10,417 nucleotides of DNA from an uncultured Rhodospirillales bacterium (lineage in GTDB: Bacteria > Pseudomonadota > Alphaproteobacteria > Acetobacterales > Acetobacteraceae): assembly GCA_903928045.1 (NCBI GenBank), contig CAIYPH010000487.1, positions 1-10,417 of the forward strand, read 5' to 3'. A model generated the notes under the pieces. The model had not been told where the DNA came from, made no database searches, and saw only the letters and a program-made list of their open reading frames with translations. The translations under genes were made by a program, and so were the position numbers. Numbering within the stretch: the first letter of the stretch is position 1; each line of letters begins with the position of its first letter. Positions 1 to 5,982 of the stretch are shown here, piece after piece.

Positions 1-20
1 CAACTCCGAACCAAATGGGT

Positions 21-64
21 GAAAGTTTTTTTGGTTCTTTTTTTTCAAAAAAAGAACTTCTTTC
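21..64 (+). terminator. AT-rich imperfect palindrome, possible terminator of an upstream gene
   Basis: GTTC plus seven T (34-44) pairs perfectly with seven A plus GAAC (47-57), an 11-bp stem around a 2-nt centre. GAAAG (21-25) and CTTTC (60-64) add a 5-bp outer stem. A pyrimidine-rich tract follows (58-74). This could end transcription of a gene left of the window. The stem is mostly A-U, so it would be weak for an intrinsic terminator. It may instead be a dispersed intergenic repeat. The structure is seen in the sequence; the function is inferred. Confidence 0.45.
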
Positions 65-65
65 T

Positions 66-85
66 TCCTTCCTTACTAGGAAGGA
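66..85 (+). promoter_or_regulatory. Hairpin that masks the Shine-Dalgarno of the glutamine amidotransferase gene
   Basis: TCCTTCCT (66-73) and AGGAAGGA (78-85) are perfect reverse complements around the loop TACT (74-77). The right arm is also the best ribosome binding site for the ATG at 93, with 7 nt between them. In RNA the 8-bp stem would hide the whole Shine-Dalgarno sequence. This suggests translation control by unfolding through temperature, a ligand, a protein or an antisense RNA. The pairing and position are direct observations; regulation is inferred. Confidence 0.55.
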
Positions 86-92
86 CGCCAAC

Positions 93-911
93 ATGTGCCG
101 ATGGCTCGCCTATGCCGGCTCCCCGCTGCGGATCGACCACCTGCTGTTCCAACCGCAGAACTCCCTGATCCGCCAAAGCCTGCACGCCACCCTCGGCGCC
201 ACCACCACCAATGGCGACGGGTTCGGCATCGGCTGGTATGGCGAGCGCGGCTTCCCCGGCCTTTACCGCGACACCCTGCCCGCCTGGCATGACGCCAATT
301 TGCGCAGCCTCGCCGAGCAGATCCGCTCGCGCCTGTTCTTCGCCCATGTCCGTGCCTCGTCGGGCACCTCGACCAGCCGCGAGAACTGCCACCCCTTCCG
401 CTATGCGCACGCGATGTTCATGCATAACGGCCATATCGGCGGCTATGCGGCGATCAGGCGGGACATCGAGAACCTCATCCCCTCCGACGTCTACCGCCAG
501 CGCGCCGGCACCACCGACACCGAGGCGTTTTTCCTCCTCGCCATCGGCCTCGGCCTGCTCGACGACCCGCCCGGCGCCTTCGCCCGCGCCCTATCCGCCG
601 TGCGCGGCGTGATGGCGGCGCATGACATCCAGGACCCGCTGCGCATGACCGCCGCCTTCTCCGATGGCGAGCGCATGTTCGCCCTGCGCTACGCCAGCGA
701 CGACACGCCGCCGAGCCTCTATTTCGCCGAGGGCGAGGAGATCGCGGTGCGGGAGCAGGCGGTCAGCTTCACCCCCGGACGCGGCGCGGTGCTGGTGATG
801 TCCGAGCCGCTCGACATGCAGGAAGGCCCCTGGCACGAGGTTCCCCCCGGCCACGTCCTGGCGACCAAGGGCGGCGTCGCCCTGGTGACCCCTCTCGCCG
901 CGATCGGTTGA
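93..911 (+). CDS. Class II glutamine amidotransferase (YafJ-like)
   Basis: The 272-aa product is an Ntn-type glutaminase domain of the class II glutamine amidotransferase family. Such domains release ammonia from glutamine using the N-terminal cysteine. The start is set at the ATG at 93, because removal of Met1 exposes Cys2 (MCRWLAYAG) as nucleophile and AGGAAGGA lies 7 nt upstream; an upstream in-frame start at 15 would bury the cysteine and encode low-complexity sequence. Other family signatures are NGDGFGIGW (40-48), HVRASSG (85-91, with the substrate-binding Arg87), HNG (111-113) and TTDTEAFF (140-147, Asp142). The domain fills the whole protein and no synthetase domain follows, so the acceptor of the ammonia is unknown. 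EgtC of ergothioneine synthesis is related, but no egt genes are adjacent. The Shine-Dalgarno lies in a hairpin, and a terminator-like hairpin overlaps the stop codon. Confidence 0.9.
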   Translation: MCRWLAYAGSPLRIDHLLFQPQNSLIRQSLHATLGATTTNGDGFGIGWYGERGFPGLYRDTLPAWHDANLRSLAEQIRSRLFFAHVRASSGTSTSRENCHPFRYAHAMFMHNGHIGGYAAIRRDIENLIPSDVYRQRAGTTDTEAFFLLAIGLGLLDDPPGAFARALSAVRGVMAAHDIQDPLRMTAAFSDGERMFALRYASDDTPPSLYFAEGEEIAVREQAVSFTPGRGAVLVMSEPLDMQEGPWHEVPPGHVLATKGGVALVTPLAAIG

Positions 912-937
912 TTTTTTTTCAAACAACCAAGTTTTTT
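906..937 (+). terminator. Probable intrinsic terminator overlapping the amidotransferase stop codon
   Basis: GGTTG (906-910) pairs with CAACC (924-928). TTT (912-914) pairs with AAA (921-923), leaving A911 bulged and the loop 915-920. Three bases later a run of six T (932-937) follows. The TGA stop (909-911) lies in the left arm. A stem followed by a T run fits a Rho-independent terminator, although the stem is short and has a bulge. Confidence 0.5.
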
Positions 938-975
938 CGCTTGTGCTACGGCGCATGACGCGCTATGAACGAACC

Positions 976-1470
976 ATGAACTCATCTTCCACCCCCGCTC
1001 CGGACCAGGCCGCCGCACTGCGCGACCTCGGGCGCGCGCTCAGCGCCGCCCTGGCACCGCTGTGCCTCGCCGTGCTGACGCGGCTGTGGTTCCTCGGCCC
1101 CTTTGCGCTGGTGGTCTATCTCCGCCTCAACCGAATGCGCCGAGACTTGGAGAACCTGTTCTCCGCCCTCGCCAACGCTCCGCAAGGCGTGCCCGCCCCG
1201 GCACCCACCCGCAAGTCGCCGCGCCGCGCGAACCCGGCGCCCGTATCGCGTCGCCCGGAATCCGCACATCGTTCCCCGCGCGCCGCCCGCCCCGCCGCCC
1301 CCGCGCCCGTCGTTTCAACCTCCCCGCGCGCGCGTCCGGCGCCCTATCCCAGACCCGCTCGTCCCGTGTCACGCCCACTCTGGCGAGTCCGTGCGGCGGT
1401 TTTCGCGCGACCGTTTTTAAAACGGCGCTGGGCCGAGCCATCTTCGCTCGCCCTAATTGTTACGAAATAG
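976..1470 (+). CDS. Small membrane-anchored protein with a basic Pro/Arg/Ala-rich tail, function unknown
   Basis: I do not recognise this protein. From the ATG at 976 it is 164 aa. In-frame starts at 943 (GTG) and 955 (ATG) would add 11 or 7 residues. None has a clear Shine-Dalgarno, so the start is uncertain. Residues about 25-48 form one probable membrane helix (APLCLAVLTRLWFLGPFALV), followed by a basic stretch (RLNRMRR) and a short amphipathic segment to about residue 67. The rest is low-complexity, rich in Pro, Ala and Arg, and strongly positive. The N-terminal 70 residues look like a real protein. The tail is less certain, because other frames are also open there, as is common in GC-rich DNA. 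The gene starts just after the preceding terminator-like hairpin, so it probably has its own promoter. A 15-bp palindrome lies near its 3' end. Confidence 0.55.
   Translation: MNSSSTPAPDQAAALRDLGRALSAALAPLCLAVLTRLWFLGPFALVVYLRLNRMRRDLENLFSALANAPQGVPAPAPTRKSPRRANPAPVSRRPESAHRSPRAARPAAPAPVVSTSPRARPAPYPRPARPVSRPLWRVRAAVFARPFLKRRWAEPSSLALIVTK
1411..1425. repeat. 15-bp palindrome near the end of the small membrane-protein gene
   Basis: CCGTTTT (1411-1417) and AAAACGG (1419-1425) are perfect reverse complements around one T. The site is AT-rich in its centre within very GC-rich DNA. It lies about 170 bp upstream of the mmsA start, so it could be a binding site for a dimeric regulator of mmsA. It may also be chance sequence inside coding DNA. 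Confidence 0.35.
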
Positions 1471-1591
1471 CAACATAAACACCGCATCCTCCGCAAATCC
1501 GAGCCCCTGCGCTGCATCCCAACCCCTTCCGCCGCGCGCCGCGCCGCTCTAATCCTGTGCCCGATATCACCACGCGCGGAGGACCGGCACC

Positions 1592-3085
1592 ATGAACCAC
1601 ATCGGACATTACACGGGCGGCAAAATCGTCGCCGGCACCGGCGCCACCGGCCGCGTGTTCAACCCCGCCACCGGCGAACAGTCCGGCACGGTCGCCCTGG
1701 CCGGCGCCGCCGAGATCGATGCCGCCGTCGCCGCCGCGAACGCCGTCTGGCCGGCCTGGGCCTCCACCCCACCGCTGCGCCGCGCCCGCGTGATGTTCAA
1801 GTTCAAGGAAGCCCTCGAGCGTGCCACCAAGCGCCTCGCCGCCGCCATCACCGCCGAGCACGGCAAAACCCTGGCCGACGCCGAAGGCGAGGTCCAGCGC
1901 GGCATCGAGGTGGTCGAATTCGCCTGCGGCATCCCGCACCTCCTCAAGGGTGAATACTCGGAGGCCGTCGCCACCGGGATCGACTCCTGGTCGATGCGCC
2001 AGCCCGTCGGTGTCGTTGCCGGTATCACCCCCTTCAACTTCCCCGCGATGGTCCCCCTTTGGATGATCCCGGTCGCGCTCGCCACCGGCAACTGCTTCAT
2101 CCTCAAACCCTCGGAGAAGGACCCCTCGGCCAGCCTCATCCTCGCCGAACTCCTCGCCGAATCCGGCCTGCCCAAGGATGTCTTCCAGGTCATCCAAGGC
2201 GGCCGCGAGGCGGTCGAAGCGATCATCGCCCACCCCGACATCCACGCCATCTCCTTCGTCGGCTCCACCCCGATCGCCGAGAGCGTCTATCGGGGCGGCA
2301 CCCATCTGGGCAAGCGTGTCCAGGCACTCGGCGGCGCCAAGAACCATTTGGTCGTGATGCCCGACGCCGATCTCGACCAGACCGTGGATGCCCTGATGGG
2401 TGCCGCCTACGGTTCGGCCGGCGAGCGCTGCATGGCCGTCTCGGTCGCCGTCGCCGTGGGTGACGCCGGCGATCGCCTGATCGAGAAACTCGCCCCCCGC
2501 GTCCGCGCCCTCAAGGTCGGCCCGGGCAATGACCCGGAGTCCGAAATGGGGCCGCTGGTCACCGCCGAGCACAAGGCGAAGGTCTCAGGCTATGTCGATC
2601 AGGGCGTCAAGGAAGGCGCCAAGCTCGTCGTCGATGGCCGCGGCCTCACGCTGCAGGGCTACGAGGGCGGCTACTACGTCGGCGGCTCGCTGTTCGACAA
2701 CGTGACGCCGGACATGACGATCTACAAGGACGAGATCTTCGGCCCCGTCCTCTCGGTGGTGCGCCGCAACAGCCTCGGCGACGCGATCGACCTCATCAAC
2801 GCCGGCAAGTTCGGCAACGGTACCGCGATCTTCACCGCCGATGGCGGCGCGGCGCGCGGTTTCGCCTCCTCGGTGAAGATCGGCATGGTCGGCGTCAACG
2901 TGCCGATCCCCGTCCCGGCCGCCTTCCACAGCTTCGGCGGCTGGAAGGGCTCGCTGTTCGGCGACCACCACATCCACGGGCCGGAGGGCATCCGCTTCTA
3001 CACCCGCTACAAGGCGATCACCCAGCGCTGGCCGAACTCCATCCGCGCCGGCGCCGAGTTCACGATGCCTCAGATCGGGCGCTGA
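1592..3085 (+). CDS. mmsA: CoA-acylating methylmalonate-semialdehyde dehydrogenase
   Basis: The 497-aa product has the usual length of the CoA-dependent methylmalonate-semialdehyde dehydrogenases (MmsA/IolA). These oxidise methylmalonate semialdehyde to propionyl-CoA, or malonate semialdehyde to acetyl-CoA, with NAD and CoA and loss of CO2. They act in valine, beta-alanine or inositol breakdown in the cytosol. The NAD-binding part carries [13 protein letters not shown] (146-158, Asn149) and [10 protein letters not shown]. The catalytic loop is GSAGERCMA with Cys280 as nucleophile. Upstream of it, ALGGAKNH replaces the ELGGK motif of ordinary aldehyde dehydrogenases, so the general-base Glu is absent, as expected for CoA-acylating members. 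The start has a good Shine-Dalgarno (GCGGAGGA, 1576-1583). No mmsB or other valine gene is adjacent, so the physiological pathway is not fixed by context. The stop codon lies in the loop of a repeated hairpin. Confidence 0.95.
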   Translation: MNHIGHYTGGKIVAGTGATGRVFNPATGEQSGTVALAGAAEIDAAVAAANAVWPAWASTPPLRRARVMFKFKEALERATKRLAAAITAEHGKTLADAEGEVQRGIEVVEFACGIPHLLKGEYSEAVATGIDSWSMRQPVGVVAGITPFNFPAMVPLWMIPVALATGNCFILKPSEKDPSASLILAELLAESGLPKDVFQVIQGGREAVEAIIAHPDIHAISFVGSTPIAESVYRGGTHLGKRVQALGGAKNHLVVMPDADLDQTVDALMGAAYGSAGERCMAVSVAVAVGDAGDRLIEKLAPRVRALKVGPGNDPESEMGPLVTAEHKAKVSGYVDQGVKEGAKLVVDGRGLTLQGYEGGYYVGGSLFDNVTPDMTIYKDEIFGPVLSVVRRNSLGDAIDLINAGKFGNGTAIFTADGGAARGFASSVKIGMVGVNVPIPVPAAFHSFGGWKGSLFGDHHIHGPEGIRFYTRYKAITQRWPNSIRAGAEFTMPQIGR

Positions 3086-3145
3086 AGCGCCCTGGGGCCT
3101 CAGATCGGGCGCTGACGCGCCCTGGGGCCTCAAATCGGCCGGTAA
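3067..3145. repeat. 30-bp tandem repeat spanning the mmsA stop codon, with terminator-like hairpins
   Basis: A 30-bp unit runs 3067-3096 and again 3097-3126 with one mismatch (A3086 to C3116). A diverged third copy starts at 3127 and is cut short. Each full unit contains GGGCGC, a 4-nt loop and GCGCCC (3077-3092 and 3107-3122). The loop of the first is TGAA, which contains the mmsA TGA (3083-3085). Because the unit is ten codons long, the copies keep frame, giving stops at 3083 (TGA), 3113 (TGA) and 3143 (TAA). The repeats lie in the convergent gap to olsB. They could act as a two-way transcription barrier, but no T run follows. Confidence 0.8.
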
Positions 3146-3148
3146 CCC

Positions 3149-3952
3149 TCAGGCCGCCACCCCGCCATTACGCAAATAATGACGGAGGTAGCGGCTGGTG
3201 ATCCGCTCGGTCGAGACCACCAAAGCCACATCGATGGTGTTGAACTGTTCATCGATCACCGCCCCGTCGCCGACGGTGCCGCCGAGCCGCAGGTAGCCCT
3301 TCAGCAAAGGCGGGAGAGACATGAAGGCTTGTCGCGGGTCGAACGTCCCTTCCGCCTTGCGCCGGAGATCGACGAACCGGCCGGGCAGCGCGACCGGACG
3401 GCTCGCCGCCGGGGTAAGGTAATTGTGGCCGAGCAGTGAAAGCTGATCGGCGATCGCATCGGGGTCGGTGCCCGGCAGGCTGGCGCAGCCGAACAGAAGG
3501 TCGATCCCGCGGGGATGGACGAACTCCGCGATCCCCCGCCACAGCAGTTGCAGCACCGCGCCGGAGCGGTAGCGCGGATGCACGCAGGAGCGCCCAAGCT
3601 CCAGCACCCGCCCGCTGCCGAGCAGGGGGGCGATATCGAACTCGCTGGCCGAGTAGAAACCGCCAGCGATCGCGGCGGCTGGAGCATCGATCAGCCGATA
3701 GGTCGCCACGATGCCGCAGGCCAGGTCGACCGCGCTGTCATCCACCACGATCAGGTGGGATGCCACTTCGTCGTGCCGGTCCCGGTCCCTTCGGGCCAGC
3801 CGGGTCATCGCGTCCGGCCGAGCGCCCATCTCGTCGTAGAACACCGCGTATCGCAGCGCCTGCGCCGCGTCGATTTCGGCGGCGCCACAGGCGAGGCGGA
3901 CGCTCAGCGTGCCAGCGCGGGCCGCATCGCTCATCGGCGTGATCATGTTCAT
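3149..3952 (-). CDS. olsB: OlsB-type ornithine N-acyltransferase (GNAT fold)
   Basis: The 267-aa product matches the OlsB family (COG3176-type GNAT acyltransferase). OlsB moves a 3-hydroxyacyl group from acyl carrier protein to the alpha-amino group of ornithine, giving lyso-ornithine lipid, the first step of phosphate-free ornithine-lipid synthesis. Supporting segments are QALRYAVFYDEMG (31-43), HDEVASHLIVVD (60-71), LELGRSCVHPRYRSG (117-131), LLFGCASLPGTD (152-163) and LPPLLKGYLRLGG (213-225) followed by IDEQFNTIDV. The start at 3952 is chosen because GCGGAG (reverse complement of 3961-3966) lies 8 nt upstream; a longer frame from 4018 adds 22 residues unlike the family. The divergent neighbour is an acyltransferase that can supply the second acylation. 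Some related GNAT enzymes acylate other amino acids, so the ornithine assignment rests on family likeness. Confidence 0.85.
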   Translation of the reverse strand: MNMITPMSDAARAGTLSVRLACGAAEIDAAQALRYAVFYDEMGARPDAMTRLARRDRDRHDEVASHLIVVDDSAVDLACGIVATYRLIDAPAAAIAGGFYSASEFDIAPLLGSGRVLELGRSCVHPRYRSGAVLQLLWRGIAEFVHPRGIDLLFGCASLPGTDPDAIADQLSLLGHNYLTPAASRPVALPGRFVDLRRKAEGTFDPRQAFMSLPPLLKGYLRLGGTVGDGAVIDEQFNTIDVALVVSTERITSRYLRHYLRNGGVAA

Positions 3953-3983
3953 GGCGCGCACTCCGCTGTTTCGCGAATCCGCA

Positions 3984-3999
3984 GCCGGGTGCTCCCGGC
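3984..3999 (-). other. Short GC hairpin in the olsB leader
   Basis: GCCGGG (3984-3989) and CCCGGC (3994-3999) are perfect reverse complements around a 4-nt loop. The stem lies about 32-47 nt upstream of the olsB start. It would form in the olsB leader RNA if transcription begins further upstream. Short GC stems are frequent by chance in DNA of this composition. Confidence 0.35.
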
Positions 4000-4065
4000 C
4001 GGTCGATCCTGATAGCAACGGGCATGCGACAGAGCGGTGACGCCCGGATGAAAATTTGGCGACAG

Positions 4066-4092
4066 GCGAAAACCGGGTTGAAGCGAAAACCG
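4066..4092. repeat. 10-bp direct repeat in the divergent olsB/acyltransferase promoter region
   Basis: GCGAAAACCG occurs at 4066-4075 and again at 4083-4092, 17 bp apart start to start. Its position between two divergent lipid genes makes a regulator site possible. A 17-bp spacing is not an exact multiple of the helical turn, which weakens the case. Confidence 0.35.
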
Positions 4093-4139
4093 CGCCGGTG
4101 TTCTTGTCGTCTGATGATGAAAGTACGAGTCACCGGCGC
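4092..4139 (+). repeat. 9-bp inverted repeat upstream of the acyltransferase gene
   Basis: GCGCCGGTG (4092-4100) and CACCGGCGC (4131-4139) are perfect reverse complements with 30 nt between them. The pair ends 30 nt before the chosen start at 4170. It may be a leader hairpin with a large loop or a split operator. It would lie inside the coding region if translation began at the TTG at 4056, which I consider unlikely. Confidence 0.45.
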
Positions 4140-4169
4140 ACCGTGCCGGGCCGCAGCGGGAGACCAGAC

Positions 4170-5156
4170 ATGATGGCGCAATCCGGCAGCCAGAGCTTCG
4201 AAGAGGCGCCGCCGATCGCCTATGTGGATCCGGCGATGTCGGCCTTGCAGCGCGCGGCGGTCCGGATGGTCGAGTTGATTGGCGGCCAGCGCAAGCTGAA
4301 GGCCGTCTATGACGGGTTCCGCGCCGATGGCGGTACCGCCGAGACCTTTTGGGACGAGATGATGCGCCGCACCGGCATTACACTGCGCTTCGACGATGCG
4401 GCGATGCGCGCGATCCCCCGCACCGGGCCGCTGCTGATCGTCGCCAACCACCCCTACGGATTGGTCGACGGATTTGGCCTGTGCTGGCTGGCCAGCAAGA
4501 TCCGGCCGGATTTCCGCCTGCTCATCAACTCCGTGCTGGTGCAGACGCCGGAGACCCGGGACTACTTCCTGCCGCTCGATTTCGCCGGCACCGCCGAGGC
4601 CACCGCCACCAACGTCCGCTCCCGCGCCGAAGCCAGGCGCTACCTCGATGACGGCGGCATGGTGCTGGTCTTTCCGGCCGGCGCCATCTCCACCTCGCCC
4701 GACCCGCTCGGCCGCCGCCCGGCGATGGACGGGCCGTGGCAGCCCTTCATCGGCCAGTTGCTGCAACGCGCCCGCTGCCCGGTGGTGCCGGTCTATTTCC
4801 ACGGCCAGAACAGCCGGATTTTCCAGATCGCCAGCCATCGCAGCCAGACCATCCGCCTCGCCTTGATGGCCGGCGAAATCCGCCGCCGCTTCGGCACCCC
4901 GCTCGATCTCACCATCGGTGCTGCCATCGACTATGCCGAGTTCGACGGCATCAGCAGCCGCGCCGATCTCGCGGCGGAACTGTGCCGGCGGACCTATGCG
5001 CTCGGCGGGATCGACACGACGAAGCCCGGCATGATCGTGCCCTGGCCGAAGGCGTTGCAGGGAAAGCCCAGCAAGCCTTCGGATGCTCCCGGCTTTTGGC
5101 GCGCTATTTTGCCCGCGGGTCCAGCGCGTCGCGCAGCCCATCACCGACCAGGTTGA
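4170..5156 (+). CDS. Lysophospholipid acyltransferase-family protein, probable partner of OlsB
   Basis: The 328-aa product belongs to the PlsC-like acyltransferase superfamily. The acceptor motif VANHPYGLVDG (91-101) resembles the NHPxG..DG form found in the acyltransferase domain of COG3176-type fused proteins. Here His94 and Asp100 are separated by five residues, rather than four as in classical H-x4-D enzymes. FPAGA (168-172) takes the place of the usual FPEG, and VPVYFHG (206-212) is the fourth motif. The inferred role is O-acylation of lyso-ornithine lipid at the inner membrane, because the gene diverges from olsB; a phospholipid acceptor is the alternative. The ATG at 4170 has GGGAG (4158-4162) 7 nt upstream, so it is preferred over an in-frame TTG at 4056. 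The last 17 codons overlap the opposite-strand end of the permease gene; the tail after about residue 300 is basic and looks non-conserved. Confidence 0.8.
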   Translation: MMAQSGSQSFEEAPPIAYVDPAMSALQRAAVRMVELIGGQRKLKAVYDGFRADGGTAETFWDEMMRRTGITLRFDDAAMRAIPRTGPLLIVANHPYGLVDGFGLCWLASKIRPDFRLLINSVLVQTPETRDYFLPLDFAGTAEATATNVRSRAEARRYLDDGGMVLVFPAGAISTSPDPLGRRPAMDGPWQPFIGQLLQRARCPVVPVYFHGQNSRIFQIASHRSQTIRLALMAGEIRRRFGTPLDLTIGAAIDYAEFDGISSRADLAAELCRRTYALGGIDTTKPGMIVPWPKALQGKPSKPSDAPGFWRAILPAGPARRAAHHRPG

Positions 5157-5982
5157 AGCTCAGCACCGCGAGGAAGATCGCCGCCCCCGGGAAGATCGCC
5201 AGCCAGGGTGCCTGGGTGAGGAAGCGCTGCGCCGAGTTCAGCATGCTCCCCCAGGAGGGTGCCGGCGGCTGCTGGCCGAGGCCGAGGAAGGAGAGCGAGG
5301 CCTCGGCGATGATGGCGCCCGCGATCGCCAGTGTCGCCTGCACCATCACGGGAGGCACGATGTTGGGAAGGATATGCCGGGCCGCCACCCGCCACGGCGG
5401 ATTGCCCAGCGCCCTTGCGGCTTCCACGTAGTCATTGGTCGCGGCATCGATGGTGGCGCCGCGGGAGATGCGCACGAAGACCGGGGCGGCGGTGATGCCG
5501 ATGGCGATCATCGCGTTCTGCAGTGACGGGCCGAGGAAGGCGGCGAGCGCAATGGCGAGGATGAGGAAGGGGCAGGCGAGCATGGCATCGACGATGCGGC
5601 TGATCAGCATGTCCGCCTTGCCCGCCGCGAAGCCGGCGATCAGCCCGACCGGCACGCCGATGCCGGCGGCGATGGTGACGGAGATCACGCCGGCGCTCAT
5701 CGAGGCACGGGCGCCGAAGATGATGCGGGACATCACGTCCCGCCCGTTTTCATCGGTGCCCATCCAGTGCTCCCAGGAGGGCGCCTTGCGGATCAGGGTC
5801 CAACTCGTCTTGATCGGGTCGAACGGCGCGATCCAGGGGGCGAAGGCCGCGACGATGATGAAAACCGCGACCACCACGAGGGCGATCACGGCGGCCGGAC
5901 GGCGGCAGAAGCGGAACCAGGCGAGCCGCGCCGGGCTATGGGAGACGATCGCGGGGACGGAGGTGGCGGTGGTCGCGCTCAT
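5104..5982 (-). CDS. Dpp/Opp-type ABC transporter permease, DppC-like
   Basis: The 292-aa product is the second inner-membrane subunit of a peptide/nickel-type importer. It opens with an OppC_N-type region: a first membrane helix at about 30-52, then a periplasmic segment with WMGTDENGRDVMSR (73-86) typical of DppC proteins. The transmembrane core follows, with the EAA loop YVEAARALGNPPWRVAARHILPN (partly shown; 185-207) that contacts the ATPase. The start at 5982 overlaps the dppB-like stop by four bases (ATGA), which implies translational coupling. It is the last gene of its operon in the window: no ATPase gene follows, and a convergent acyltransferase gene overlaps its 3' end by 53 bp. The substrate cannot be read from the permease. 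Confidence 0.93.
   Translation of the reverse strand: MSATTATSVPAIVSHSPARLAWFRFCRRPAAVIALVVVAVFIIVAAFAPWIAPFDPIKTSWTLIRKAPSWEHWMGTDENGRDVMSRIIFGARASMSAGVISVTIAAGIGVPVGLIAGFAAGKADMLISRIVDAMLACPFLILAIALAAFLGPSLQNAMIAIGITAAPVFVRISRGATIDAATNDYVEAARALGNPPWRVAARHILPNIVPPVMVQATLAIAGAIIAEASLSFLGLGQQPPAPSWGSMLNSAQRFLTQAPWLAIFPGAAIFLAVLSFNLVGDGLRDALDPRAK

Noticed and set aside
15..92. N-terminal extension of the amidotransferase from an upstream ATG
   Set aside because: It would be translated from the poly-T/poly-A hairpins and would remove Cys2 from the N-terminus, which the enzyme needs as nucleophile.
1471..1591. Promoter hexamers for mmsA, with TCTAAT at 1548-1553 as a possible -10
   Set aside because: No acceptable -35 element lies at 16-18 bp upstream. 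The region presumably holds the promoter, but I cannot place it.
1460..2572. Open frame of 370 codons on the minus strand, opposite mmsA
   Set aside because: It is antisense to a clear mmsA gene, is rich in Gly, Asp and Ala as expected from reversed GC-rich codons, and has no recognisable motif.
4056..4169. TTG start for a longer acyltransferase
   Set aside because: No good ribosome binding site precedes it, the extra residues do not look like the family, and a well-placed Shine-Dalgarno supports the ATG at 4170.
5063..5096. AAAGCC and GGCTTT inverted repeat as a terminator near the acyltransferase end
   Set aside because: It lies inside the coding sequence, the loop is 22 nt, and no T run follows on either strand at the right distance.
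3738..5144. Open frame of 468 codons on the minus strand across the olsB start and the acyltransferase gene
   Set aside because: It overlaps two well-supported genes and the intergenic region, and its composition is that of a shadow frame.
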